From: CALWZE01 sp036644375
GTDB taxonomy: Bacteria; Bacillota; Clostridia; Oscillospirales; Ruminococcaceae
Direction of reading: 5' to 3'
DNA length: 41,318 nt
NCBI GenBank assembly: GCA_036644375.1
Contig: JAVXQD010000018.1
Location: 1-41,318, forward strand
Shown here: positions 24,713-33,289 of the stretch, one piece after another
How the letters are laid out: each line of letters opens with the position of its first letter
Numbering within the stretch: position 1 is the stretch's first letter
Notes under the pieces: model-generated
Seen by the model: the letters and a program-made list of their open reading frames with translations, nothing else
Told to the model about the DNA's origin: nothing
Databases searched by the model: none
Translations under genes and position numbers: made by a program

Positions 24713-25408
24713 TTAAGCATTCCAGCGATATCCATATCCCCACACGGTGACTATGTGCTTGGGGGCATTCGCCTCATCCTCAATTTTTATGCGGAGACGG
24801 CAGATATTCACATCGACTATTTTTATGTCCCCGTAATACGATTTTCCCCATACGGCCTTGAGTATTCTGTCGCGGTCGAGTGCGACGCCGGGATTTTCAA
24901 AAAACAGCTCCATTATCTGGTACTCGACCTGAGTCAGGTCAAGCTCCTTGCCGCTCTTTGCGAGCACACGCGAATTTGTGTCAAGCACAAACTCTCCGCT
25001 CTGTATTTTTTTGCCGTCATGACCCGACGGATTAGTATTTGAAATACGCCGATACACCGCATCGACACGCGCCACAAGCTCTTTAATGCTGAACGGCTTT
25101 GTGACATAATCGTCGGCACCTGTTGCCAGTCCCTCGATTTTGTCCTCCTCCTGGGTTTTAGCCGTCAGCATAATAATCCCGATTTTTGTGTTCTCTCTTC
25201 GAATCAGCCCGCAAAGCTCAAGCCCCGTCATTGCGGGCAGCATAATGTCAAGCAGCGCAACGTCAAAGCTGTCGGGCGACTCATTGTAAATCTCCATGGC
25301 ATGCTCGGCACTTTCGGCACCGAGGACTTCATATCCCGCAATTTTCAAATTCAGTGTGATTAAATCGCGAATTGCATATTCGTCTTCCACAACCAAAACC
25401 TTTTTCAT
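24713..25408 (-). CDS. OmpR/PhoB family response regulator
   Basis: The 231-aa regulator has a receiver domain with acidic pocket residues in VVEDE, phospho-acceptor Asp54 in ALLDIMLP, Thr in MLTAK and Lys in VTKPF. A winged-helix DNA-binding domain of the OmpR/PhoB type (about 130-231) includes VDVNICRLRIKIE and ends TVWGYGYRW. GGAGGAT lies 8 nt before ATG 25408. It sits between the lipoprotein gene (27 bp upstream) and the kinase gene (36 bp downstream), all on the minus strand, and would act as the output of that kinase. Confidence 0.94.
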   Translation of the reverse strand: MKKVLVVEDEYAIRDLITLNLKIAGYEVLGAESAEHAMEIYNESPDSFDVALLDIMLPAMTGLELCGLIRRENTKIGIIMLTAKTQEEDKIEGLATGADDYVTKPFSIKELVARVDAVYRRISNTNPSGHDGKKIQSGEFVLDTNSRVLAKSGKELDLTQVEYQIMELFFENPGVALDRDRILKAVWGKSYYGDIKIVDVNICRLRIKIEDEANAPKHIVTVWGYGYRWNA

Positions 25409-25435
25409 GGTTAAATCCTCCGAAATTCAGATTCA

Positions 25436-26707
25436 TTACATTATTGCGAAATTGTTTTTGATAAAGTTCAGCTCTTCGGGCGGGCAGTTTGCCTGTACAT
25501 AATACCGATATGAGCCGGACTGCGTTATAAGCACAAACCCGTTATTTATATACAAATCGGATTCATCACCTATCTCGAGTATTTTCAATCGAAGCTTTAT
25601 GCTGTCGGTGGCCGAATCGTACATCTCAATCATGCGCGGCTCACCGGAAATATTATTCGTGATTGATACCGTCGACAGCCATGAATCCGGAATTGATATC
25701 GCTATTTGATATGCCGAATCAATATACGTAGTGCCTGCATACACAATCTCTCTGTCCTTTATCGAATACCAATAGGTCCATTTGTGCGGCTGCTTTATAT
25801 CCGCAAACGGCTGCTGCTCGGATGGAATGTATATTCTGTAGCCTCCGAATATCGCCCTGCATGAAAGCGCGTTTATCGAGCGCTCGGCGATGTCGTTCAG
25901 CCTGTATCCGTCGCTCAATACCACCGGTTCGAATGCCCCGTCCACAATTGTAAACACCTCGGTAGTCTGCATGTCTCCGCCGATATTTTCGTCGACAAAT
26001 ACCGCCTGTCTGCCATCCGATAAAACACCTGCGGCAATGTTGATACCGCTTAGCATCTCACTGTTGAGCACACATTCGCCCGTGAGGGCAAGCGCGCCAG
26101 ATGTGTTGTCGACATATTTGAGCTTAAACGGCTCGTAGGCATTTCCCGCAGTGATATAGCAAAACTCCTTGAAGCTGTCACCGTCAAGATCATACACCAA
26201 AATATCGGAGCACGCGTCCTCAAAGCCCTGCGTTATCTTATTGTCATCGAAATGATATGCCGCAAGCTGATTGTCTCTGCTGTTGGTATTTGACCATTCG
26301 ACAAGCAAGAAGCGCCCTATGCTGTCCTGCAGGCGAATCACGCTTATTGACTCAACATCGGTTCCCGGCCCTTTCAGCACGCTCACTATCTGCCATTTTC
26401 CATCTGTTTTTTTCATTACCGCAAGCATGGCATAAACATCCTCGGTCGGCACCGAAAAAAACAGAACCGCCTCACTCATGCCGTCCGAGTCAATATCCAC
26501 AAACTGAATAGGCGCGCGCCGATCTCCGGACGCCGGATATTTAAGAACCGTCTTTTCATCGGTATAGTCGTTCAGCGTCTTTAAAACCTCGCTCTGATCC
26601 GCAGTGAGAGCCGGAGCCGTGAGCATTTCCTCAATAGTCATGCTGTAGGCGCAGCCCGTGAGCCACAAAACACTCACCGCAGTCATTATGGCTATGATTT
26701 TTTTCAG
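25436..26707 (-). CDS. Lipoprotein with FG-GAP-like segments, probable CTG start
   Basis: From ATG 26686 the signal peptide would be only 11 residues before the lipobox WLTGC. Reading upstream, the frame stays open to a CTG at 26707, 9 nt after GAGG (26717-26720), and this adds LKKIIAI to give a normal n-region and h-region: xKKIIAIMTAVSVLWLTGC. I therefore favour CTG as the start, giving 423 aa. The mature part has two acidic loops, VDIDSDGMSEAVLFF and VYDLDGDSFKEFCY, like calcium-binding FG-GAP/VCBS turns, and is otherwise strand-rich. It would be anchored outside the membrane. It is the first gene of the cluster with a response regulator and histidine kinase, so it may influence their signal; that is inference. 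Confidence 0.78.
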   Translation of the reverse strand: MKKIIAIMTAVSVLWLTGCAYSMTIEEMLTAPALTADQSEVLKTLNDYTDEKTVLKYPASGDRRAPIQFVDIDSDGMSEAVLFFSVPTEDVYAMLAVMKKTDGKWQIVSVLKGPGTDVESISVIRLQDSIGRFLLVEWSNTNSRDNQLAAYHFDDNKITQGFEDACSDILVYDLDGDSFKEFCYITAGNAYEPFKLKYVDNTSGALALTGECVLNSEMLSGINIAAGVLSDGRQAVFVDENIGGDMQTTEVFTIVDGAFEPVVLSDGYRLNDIAERSINALSCRAIFGGYRIYIPSEQQPFADIKQPHKWTYWYSIKDREIVYAGTTYIDSAYQIAISIPDSWLSTVSITNNISGEPRMIEMYDSATDSIKLRLKILEIGDESDLYINNGFVLITQSGSYRYYVQANCPPEELNFIKNNFAIM

Positions 26708-26745
26708 TTCCGCTCACCTCACTGTACACTGACCCATTATTATTT

Positions 26746-26774
26746 ATAATATATTTTTTTTGATGAATAGTCAA
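26746..26774 (-). promoter_or_regulatory. Promoter of the lipoprotein-two-component cluster
   Basis: On the minus strand, TTGACT (plus coordinates 26769-26774) and TATTAT (26746-26751) are 17 bp apart. Its -35 box is one arm of the inverted repeat AGTCAA-N6-TTGACT, whose other arm is the -35 box of the divergent transporter promoter. Confidence 0.65.
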
Positions 26775-26780
26775 ACACAG

Positions 26781-26809
26781 TTGACTTTAACTTGAAATTT
26801 TGCGACAAT
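26781..26809 (+). promoter_or_regulatory. Promoter of the UMF1 transporter gene
   Basis: TTGACT (26781-26786) and GACAAT (26804-26809) are spaced 17 bp apart, 44 bp before the transporter start. The two divergent -35 boxes are only 6 bp apart, so two polymerases could not occupy both promoters at once. Confidence 0.6.
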
Positions 26810-26853
26810 TAGCACTGTATGAATGTCACTAAAATACGAAAGGCAACGCTGAT

Positions 26854-28374
26854 ATGGCAAAAGAAAAAAAATATACACGCCCGGAATCAAGCTGGATTAT
26901 GTACGACTGGGCTAACTCGGTTTATGCCACAATAATCATGGCGGCTATATTCCCGACTTATTTTGCGAGTATTGCTCCGCAGGGAGATGTGTGGTGGGCG
27001 TGGGGAACCTCACTTGCGACACTTGTTATTGCGGTTCTCGCCCCGATTCTCGGTGCAATTGCCGACTATAAGGGTCTGAAAAAGAAATTGTTTTCGACTT
27101 TTCTTATTATCGGACTTGTGTTCACCACCGCAATGGCCTTCACCGACAACTGGAAGCTGATTTTAGTCGGATATGTAATCAGCTATATCGGATATGCCGG
27201 CTCCTGCTTGTTCTATGACAGCTTTATCACCGACGTAACCACACCCGAGCGAATGGACAAGGTCTCCGCCATGGGCTACTCGATGGGATATATCGGAGGC
27301 AGCACAATTCCGTTTCTGCTCTCGATCGTTTTGATAAATTTCGTATTTGCAGACAATATCGTCTTGGCAGTGAAAATATCGGTTGTCATCACCACACTGT
27401 GGTGGGCAATCTTCTCGATTCCGTTTTTGAAGAACGCATCCCAAACGCATGATTTGGGCGCGATACCAAAGCATTTCCTAAAGGCCACGTTCCTGAATAT
27501 AGGCAAAACATTCACCAGTATCTTTAAGAAAAAAGCGTTGCTTTTCTTCGTTCTCGCCTATTTCTTCTACATTGACGGAGTCGGCACGGTAATTCACATG
27601 TCGACGGCATACGGCTCAACGCTCGGTCTTAACACCACAGGCATGATACTCGCGCTTTTGGTCACTCAGCTTGTGGCTGCCCCATGCTCGATATTATTTG
27701 CCAAATTTGCCGATAAAATCGGTTCTATCAAGATGCTGGGCATCGCGGTCGGAATTTACTTTTTGATTTGCAGTGTCGGCTTCTATATGGGCTTTTCGCT
27801 TGAGCCGTCGCAGATGTCATCCGAAAAGGACTTCACCGCCGCATTTTCTCTGTCTGTTCCCGAGGCTGAGACAAAATATGACGCTCTGCTCGGCAGCTGT
27901 CTGTCCTCGCTCAACAATAAAGACCGCGATACTGAAATACCCGCCATTATAGACGAGGCGAATATCGACAGCGCGGATGCTTCCGCAATAAAATCCGCCG
28001 TCGCGCCCGTATTGAGCAAAATAACCGATAGCGGAGAATATGACAGCGCCCTGCACCTGTCCAATATCCTTTTCTGGGCGATGGCCGTTTTGGTGGGCAC
28101 GTGTCAGGGCGGCATTCAGGCTCTGTCCCGCTCGTACTTCGGCAAGCTCATACCGCCCGAAAAATCAAACGAATATTTTGGATTCTTCGATATATTCGGC
28201 AAGTTTGCCGCGGTCATGGGACCCGCTCTGTATGCTGTCACAAAGACAATTACCGGCAGGTCGTCATACGGAATATTAAGCTTGATGCTGTTATTTATGA
28301 TTGGTGCTTTGATGCTCTTTCTCGGTCGGAAGCACTTTAAAGAGGCCGAGAATTCTCGGCAGACCAACGCATAG
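26854..28374 (+). CDS. MFS transporter, UMF1/Atg22 type
   Basis: The 506-aa membrane protein has about 12 helices and the family opening SWIMYDWANSVYATIIM (about 12-28), like bacterial UMF1 and yeast Atg22 permeases. The substrate is unknown; Atg22 exports amino acids from the vacuole. A hydrophilic insertion of about 85 residues (about 312-398, many Asp, Glu and Ser) separates helices in the second half, which makes it longer than the usual 420-450 residues. The ATG at 26854 has a modest AAAGG site. It is followed 8 bp later by a small membrane protein gene. Confidence 0.85.
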   Translation: MAKEKKYTRPESSWIMYDWANSVYATIIMAAIFPTYFASIAPQGDVWWAWGTSLATLVIAVLAPILGAIADYKGLKKKLFSTFLIIGLVFTTAMAFTDNWKLILVGYVISYIGYAGSCLFYDSFITDVTTPERMDKVSAMGYSMGYIGGSTIPFLLSIVLINFVFADNIVLAVKISVVITTLWWAIFSIPFLKNASQTHDLGAIPKHFLKATFLNIGKTFTSIFKKKALLFFVLAYFFYIDGVGTVIHMSTAYGSTLGLNTTGMILALLVTQLVAAPCSILFAKFADKIGSIKMLGIAVGIYFLICSVGFYMGFSLEPSQMSSEKDFTAAFSLSVPEAETKYDALLGSCLSSLNNKDRDTEIPAIIDEANIDSADASAIKSAVAPVLSKITDSGEYDSALHLSNILFWAMAVLVGTCQGGIQALSRSYFGKLIPPEKSNEYFGFFDIFGKFAAVMGPALYAVTKTITGRSSYGILSLMLLFMIGALMLFLGRKHFKEAENSRQTNA

Positions 28375-28382
28375 GAGATATT

Positions 28383-28751
28383 ATGTTCAGACAATTTATA
28401 CCGTTTGCAATTCTTTATTTTATTTGGGATTTCATCTCAGAGCTTCTCAAGGTTGAGGGGCCATTCAAGCTCGAGCATTGGATAATGGTCGGAATGCTTG
28501 TCATTTTCTTTGTTTTGCTTTTTGTGACCGGTCGGGACGCCATCCGCGATTACAAGATCAAGAAGATTGAGCGCGACGAGGAAAAGAAAAAAGCCGAGCA
28601 GGAGGCCGCCGAAAAGCGCAGGGCGATGTTCATACCGGATAATGACGAAGACTCGGATGATTTGACAGCAGCCGACGGCCTGCTGCCTGAACCCGAAACA
28701 GTTGAGGCGGAGTCCGTTATTGTCGAGCAGTCTGACGACAACAACGCGTAA
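28383..28751 (+). CDS. Small membrane protein with charged C-terminal tail
   Basis: This 122-aa protein is not a family I can name. It has two hydrophobic helices (about 5-20 and 32-50), a strongly charged helix of Lys, Glu and Arg (about 55-85) that looks like a coiled coil, and an acidic tail. The AGGAG ribosome site overlaps the stop of the transporter gene and ATG 28383 follows 8 bp after that stop, so it is co-translated with the transporter and may be an accessory subunit. Confidence 0.78.
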   Translation: MFRQFIPFAILYFIWDFISELLKVEGPFKLEHWIMVGMLVIFFVLLFVTGRDAIRDYKIKKIERDEEKKKAEQEAAEKRRAMFIPDNDEDSDDLTAADGLLPEPETVEAESVIVEQSDDNNA

Positions 28752-28800
28752 AGCATGTTCGGGCGATAGCTGCGCAGCGGCAATTGCGGTAATTTCGTTA

Positions 28801-28837
28801 AAAAACAGCCTTGCATTCGGCATGGCGGCGTGTTTTT
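28801..28837 (+). terminator. Likely terminator after the transporter operon
   Basis: AAAAACA (28801-28807) pairs with TGTTTTT (28831-28837). Inside, GCCTTGC pairs with GCATGGC with one mismatch, leaving a small bulge on the right arm. The T-run is part of the stem end. It lies 50 bp after the stop at 28751. Confidence 0.5.
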
Positions 28838-28941
28838 CAGTCGTTTCTCCGAATTCGGAGTGAAGCTGAACTTCCACAACATTCCAATGTAACAAAGCCT
28901 CTCTTGCGGGAATAATATACCCGTAAGGGAGGTGTTTTTTT

Positions 28942-29130
28942 ATGGACTATTGGTTTAACAGAGAATCCGAAAATGACGAAAACGACCTTGAAAAAGTCAC
29001 TGAAATGGAAATCTATGGCAAGCTCGCACCATCTGACAGCCTTGTTACACCTGAGGAAATCGAGGCTAATGCCATTGATGACGAGGATGTTTATCGCATG
29101 CGCGAATGGTGCGACGAAAACAGGCTCTGA
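28942..29130 (+). CDS. Small acidic protein, unknown
   Basis: The 62-aa ORF has an excellent start: GGGAGGTG (28927-28934) 7 nt before ATG 28942. The product is very acidic (many Asp and Glu, few Lys or Arg) with one cysteine near the C terminus, and has no membrane segment. It is flanked by terminators on both sides, so it is an independent gene. I do not recognise a family. Because short ORFs can occur by chance, the strong ribosome site and the matching terminator are the main evidence that it is real. Confidence 0.7.
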   Translation: MDYWFNRESENDENDLEKVTEMEIYGKLAPSDSLVTPEEIEANAIDDEDVYRMREWCDENRL

Positions 29131-29164
29131 GTCTGTTTTCTCGGTTTTGATGCATTTTAAGCTG

Positions 29165-29212
29165 CGCAAAGGGCGGGGATTATTTTACACTAATCCCCGC
29201 CCTTTGCGATTT
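29165..29212 (+). terminator. 18-bp perfect terminator hairpin
   Basis: Bases 29165-29182 and 29191-29208 are perfect complements (CGCAAAGGGCGGGGATTA and its reverse), with an 8-nt loop and ATTTT after. It lies 34 bp after the small acidic protein gene. Confidence 0.85.
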
Positions 29213-29345
29213 TCGTGAGCGCAATGCTTTACTTACCTGTTTTTTTCGTTTTGTTATTCACAATTCGAATAATATGTCGGAAATTGCTCTTTTGCTGTAT
29301 AAATTGTTTGATACGAGTAAATCTATTTTGTATTGTTCTCTGATA

Positions 29346-29354
29346 TGTTATAAT
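29346..29354 (+). promoter_or_regulatory. Extended -10 promoter of the LytTR gene
   Basis: TGTTATAAT (29346-29354) is an extended -10 element 37 bp before the TTG start of the regulator. No good -35 is visible (TTTTGT at the right distance), so an activator may help. Confidence 0.55.
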
Positions 29355-29390
29355 AAGTATCATTGTGATTCTGTATAAGGAGGTGCTGAT

Positions 29391-30128
29391 TTGAACATAG
29401 CAGTTGTTGACGATTCAGCCGAAGACCGCGCTCAGCTGATTAATAATATAAAAAAATTTGCTAAGGATAACGCTGTGCTTATACATTTCACAGAATACAC
29501 AAGCGGCGAAGAATTTTTGGCAAACGCTTTTTTTCATGCGCTTGACGCAGTTTTTCTGGACATCTTTATGGACAGCATGGACGGCATGAATGTCGCCCAA
29601 GAAGTCCGACGTCTGCATCAGGGCTGTCGAATAATTTTCATCACCAAATCCCCTGACTTTGCTATTAAGAGCTACGATGTCAGAGCATTTTATTATATTC
29701 TCAAACCGTTTACATATGATGACGTTGCAAAGGTGTTGAACATGCTGGATATCGGAATGCAGCAATCCTCAAGATTTATCGATGTCAAAGAGGGGCGTGA
29801 GTGGTGCAAGATTCTGCTGACCGACATTCTATATGTTGATTATCACAACCATTACGTGCTTATTCACACAGCAAGCTCAATTGTGAGCACTTATATGAAA
29901 TTTTCAGAAATTGAGGAAAAGCTTTCAATCTACAGCGAATTTTTGACCTGCTATCGCAGCCTCATGGTCAATATGAATAAAATCAGCAAGGTTGATGACA
30001 TGTTTTTTCTGTTATGCAACGGCGAATATATCCCAATCAACAGAAAACAAGTGCGGGAAATAAAGGCACAATATGCCGACTATGCGTTCGGTGAGATAGA
30101 AAAAGCAGATATCTACGGTTGGCAGTAA
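29391..30128 (+). CDS. LytTR family response regulator
   Basis: The 245-aa protein has a receiver domain with VDDS, Asp57 in VFLDIFMDSMDG and Lys in LKPF, then a LytTR DNA-binding domain (about 125-235) with ILYVDYHNHYVLIHT and RSLMVNMNKI. Start codon is TTG 29391, directly after the strong AAGGAGGTG (29378-29386). No cognate LytS- or AgrC-like kinase gene is adjacent. The next two genes encode GGDEF-domain membrane proteins, so its targets may include that cluster; this is inference from order. Confidence 0.9.
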   Translation: MNIAVVDDSAEDRAQLINNIKKFAKDNAVLIHFTEYTSGEEFLANAFFHALDAVFLDIFMDSMDGMNVAQEVRRLHQGCRIIFITKSPDFAIKSYDVRAFYYILKPFTYDDVAKVLNMLDIGMQQSSRFIDVKEGREWCKILLTDILYVDYHNHYVLIHTASSIVSTYMKFSEIEEKLSIYSEFLTCYRSLMVNMNKISKVDDMFFLLCNGEYIPINRKQVREIKAQYADYAFGEIEKADIYGWQ

Positions 30129-30147
30129 TTTTGACAAGGAGTGTCTA

Positions 30148-31593
30148 ATGAAAAAGCATTCTCTTATTTTTATGAAATGTGCCGTTGGTCTGACCATCCT
30201 TTTCGGAGTGCTCTTAATTCTGTTTACCAATGAAAAAAGCTTAAAAAACATAGTTTCGGATGACATCGAAAATATATCGAAGCTGTCTGCGTCCACTATA
30301 TATGCGGAAATTGACAACAGTCTTACCAAACCGATTTATGTAGCGCAGACCATGGCAAACGACTCGTTTTTGAAAAGCTGGCTCACCGATGAATCATCTG
30401 TCGGCGCAGATGCCGAGCGCTCATCCGAAATACAGCGGTATCTGATGGATTACAGCATAAAATACGGATATGATTCCGTCTTTTTGGTTTCGGAAAAGTC
30501 CGGAACCTATTACTATAAAGATGGAATTAACAAGGTAATCAGCCCCGAAAACAAACATGATGTTTGGTATTACGATTTTATAAACAGCGGAAAAAGCTAT
30601 GATCTTGATGTGGATTCCGATGAGGCAAACAACAATATTCTCACTGTTTTTGTCAATTGCAGAATCTCGGACCCGAACGGCGAGCTTATGGGTGTTGTCG
30701 GAGTCGGCATAAAGATGAGCAACCTGCAGCAGCTGTTCGCAAAATATGAATCCGAATATAATCTCAAGGCTTTTTTGATGAACAAGGACGGACTGGTGCA
30801 GATTGATTCGGTGGTTGAAAATATCGAGACTGCAAACTTTTTTGACAATCCCGAAGCTCTTTTATTGAAAGAAAAAATACTCAGCAACAAAACGTCAATG
30901 GAGATTTTTTGGTATACCGAGCAAGGAGCCGACCATTGCCTTATTACGTATTATGTGAACAATCTGGACTGGTACATAGTAATTGAAAAAGACACCTCTG
31001 TCGCACAGCAGCTGCTGATTGATCAGATACACAGAGATTTGCTGTTAATCGGAATTATCGTGGCGCTGGTGCTGGTTTTCATCTCGATGATGATAGGCAC
31101 CTATAACCGAATGCTGCTGAAAACCGCAAGCATTGATGATGTGACAAATCTGCCCAACAGCAAAATGTTTCAGACGATGTATGAGCGCAATGCCAAGCGG
31201 CCCGCATGTCACCACGGCATGGTGTTTATGTTTGACATTGACTATTTTAAGGATATCAACGACAGCTACGGGCACCTGTTCGGAAATACAATTTTGTACC
31301 GAGTCAGCGAGGCTGTGCAAAACGCAATCGGCAATCGCGGCATCGTCTCCCGTTGGAGCGTAGATGAATTTGCCGGTGTAATCTATGGCACGCACGACGA
31401 GGTAATTGAGACCTTTAATCAAATGCTCACCGCCGTTAACATGATACACGAGGGCGAGCTCACCCGAGTGTCAATCAGCCTCGGGGCGAGCACCAACCTC
31501 TTGGCGGGCAATCTCGACACTGCTTTAAAAGAGGCGGACGCCGCGATGTACATCTCAAAAGAGACCGGCAAAAATCAAATCACCGTATACTGA
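30148..31593 (+). CDS. Cache-type membrane protein with degenerate GGDEF domain
   Basis: The 481-aa protein has a helix at about 8-27, an extracytoplasmic region of about 265 residues with a Cache/PDC look (DSVFLVSEKSGTYYYKDG, GVVGVGIKMSNLQQ), a second helix at about 298-320 and a GGDEF domain from about 330. The metal-binding FDIDYFKDINDSYGH is intact, but the signature reads SVDEF (404-408) in SRWSVDEFAG instead of GGDEF. Loss of both glycines usually abolishes cyclic di-GMP synthesis, so it may be a GTP-binding regulator or an altered enzyme. AAGGAG precedes ATG 30148, 19 bp after the LytTR stop. Confidence 0.88.
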   Translation: MKKHSLIFMKCAVGLTILFGVLLILFTNEKSLKNIVSDDIENISKLSASTIYAEIDNSLTKPIYVAQTMANDSFLKSWLTDESSVGADAERSSEIQRYLMDYSIKYGYDSVFLVSEKSGTYYYKDGINKVISPENKHDVWYYDFINSGKSYDLDVDSDEANNNILTVFVNCRISDPNGELMGVVGVGIKMSNLQQLFAKYESEYNLKAFLMNKDGLVQIDSVVENIETANFFDNPEALLLKEKILSNKTSMEIFWYTEQGADHCLITYYVNNLDWYIVIEKDTSVAQQLLIDQIHRDLLLIGIIVALVLVFISMMIGTYNRMLLKTASIDDVTNLPNSKMFQTMYERNAKRPACHHGMVFMFDIDYFKDINDSYGHLFGNTILYRVSEAVQNAIGNRGIVSRWSVDEFAGVIYGTHDEVIETFNQMLTAVNMIHEGELTRVSISLGASTNLLAGNLDTALKEADAAMYISKETGKNQITVY

Positions 31594-31683
31594 GTTTTCA
31601 CTTTGCTTTAAAATGCATTTTACTATTCGGCTTCGGGCTGTGCTTTTCTTGAAGCAGCCATTATAACAACAGGGGAATTTTGC

Positions 31684-33267
31684 ATGAACATATTGTCCGC
31701 TATTTCAATTATTATTTTTACATCTTTTTTCATCGGGGCCGGAGTCATGGTTACCGCCGAAAGAAAAAGTATTTTAAATATAACTGCCGGCGCTGTGCTG
31801 ATGTGTCTTGGCTGGTGGTCATTTTGCAACTCATTCTTTTTTGCGGCACCCGACTCGGGTCAAGCGTTTTTTTGGCACAGACTCGGGAGTATCGGCTGGT
31901 GCGGCTTTGTGGTTTTCACCGCATACTATTTTTTTGCTCTTACATCCGACAAGAAAAAAATCACCCAACCGCGGAAGACGATTCTGTTTTTTGCGCCTGC
32001 CGTTATTTTGACGCTTGTAAACCTGTTCGGCAAAACAACATCCCTGGCACAGGGCATAATCCCCTCCTCGAGCGGCTTTGGCTGGACATACAAAAACAGC
32101 ATCACTTCTCTTTTGCTATGGGCGTATTTAATCTATGTTGTGCTTTACTTCGGATTTGCCTTTTACCTGCTGTATCATTGGGCAAGAAACTCCAAGCACA
32201 AGATGAAGCGCGAGCTGGCAGTCGGATTCATTGTTTTGGATGTGATAACCATTTTAAGCGGTACGATAACCGATGTTATACTCCCACTTACCGGCCCCGC
32301 CTTGCCTGCCATGGCAAACATTGCAACCGCGCTTTTCGGGCTCGGATATTTTGTCATATTTTACAGGCACGATCTGTCCAATATAGATTTGGTTGTCTCC
32401 TCAAATGATATTTTACAAATCAGCAATAACTCCATCTTTGTCATGGACGAAAACAAGGAAATTCTGCGATACAGCAAAGCGGTCGGCAGTCTGCTCGGGT
32501 ACAGCAAAAGCGAACTCATGGGCGCGGATTTTATGACCCTCACTGTCGGGCAGCTCGATTTCGCACCGCTTTATGCCGGCAAGGAATTGGTGGATATCGA
32601 GGCAAAGCTGCGCTGCAAGGACGGACTTGTAAAGGATGTTCTGCTCTCGGCTTCGGTGGCAAAGGATAAGCGCAACAGCTTTTTGTGCATCATTGTTTCC
32701 TGTCAGGACATTTCCACTCAAAAGAAAATTCAGCAAGAGCTTGCACTTGAACGTGAGAGATACAAAAATCTTGCAGGAGACTACGAGAGACTGGCATTCT
32801 TCGATCCCTTGACCTCACTGCCAAACCGCAGATTGTTTTTCGAGATATTAAATGATTTCGAAAAGCAATACTATTCAAGGCAAATAGATTTTGCCGTTAT
32901 ATTTTTGGACTTGGATAACTTCAAGCAAACAAATGATTTGTACGGTCACAGATGCGGCGATGAGCTGCTGATAGCAACTGCAAAAAAGCTTCAGGACTGT
33001 GCGGAAAACGAGGAGTTTGTTTCAAGGCTGGGCGGTGACGAATTCATGGTTATCATGCCCTGCACCGATGTCGCCTTCGTCGAGCGCAAGCTGCAGAGAA
33101 TTCGCGATGAATTTCAGAAGAGTATTCCGTTTGAGGGAAAGCAGTACAAAATAAGAATCTCCGCAGGCTATGGTATTTATTCTCAAAGTGAAGACACCTC
33201 AAAGCTGATACAAAAAGCAGATACAGCAATGTATGACAATAAAAAAGCCTCAGGCAATCAGCCTTGA
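31684..33267 (+). CDS. 7TM-PAS-GGDEF diguanylate cyclase
   Basis: The 527-aa protein starts with seven hydrophobic helices (about 1-228) resembling the histidine-kinase N-terminal 7TM sensor, then a PAS domain (about 248-355, with NSIFVMDENKEILRYS) and a GGDEF domain with DLDNFKQTNDLYGH and an intact GGDEF at 450-454. It should join two GTP into cyclic di-GMP at the membrane. No RxxD inhibitory site is seen just before the motif, so product feedback may be absent. It lies 90 bp after the degenerate GGDEF gene. The last codons overlap a minus-strand terminator. Confidence 0.92.
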   Translation: MNILSAISIIIFTSFFIGAGVMVTAERKSILNITAGAVLMCLGWWSFCNSFFFAAPDSGQAFFWHRLGSIGWCGFVVFTAYYFFALTSDKKKITQPRKTILFFAPAVILTLVNLFGKTTSLAQGIIPSSSGFGWTYKNSITSLLLWAYLIYVVLYFGFAFYLLYHWARNSKHKMKRELAVGFIVLDVITILSGTITDVILPLTGPALPAMANIATALFGLGYFVIFYRHDLSNIDLVVSSNDILQISNNSIFVMDENKEILRYSKAVGSLLGYSKSELMGADFMTLTVGQLDFAPLYAGKELVDIEAKLRCKDGLVKDVLLSASVAKDKRNSFLCIIVSCQDISTQKKIQQELALERERYKNLAGDYERLAFFDPLTSLPNRRLFFEILNDFEKQYYSRQIDFAVIFLDLDNFKQTNDLYGHRCGDELLIATAKKLQDCAENEEFVSRLGGDEFMVIMPCTDVAFVERKLQRIRDEFQKSIPFEGKQYKIRISAGYGIYSQSEDTSKLIQKADTAMYDNKKASGNQP

Positions 33268-33272
33268 GGCTT
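33245..33272 (-). terminator. Minus-strand terminator overlapping the cyclase 3' end
   Basis: AAGCCTCA (33245-33252) pairs with TGAGGCTT (33265-33272), 8 bp perfect. On the minus strand TTTTTT follows the stem (33246-33241); on the plus strand no T-run follows. It would stop transcripts coming from the RhuM side before they run antisense into the cyclase gene. Confidence 0.6.
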
Positions 33273-33289
33273 GTGACAGGTCTATATTC

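Noticed and set aside
31594..31683. Cyclic di-GMP riboswitch before the intact GGDEF gene
   Set aside because: The 90-bp gap holds only a small bulged hairpin (about 31631-31655) and lacks the conserved riboswitch core; it is too short for a full aptamer plus expression platform.
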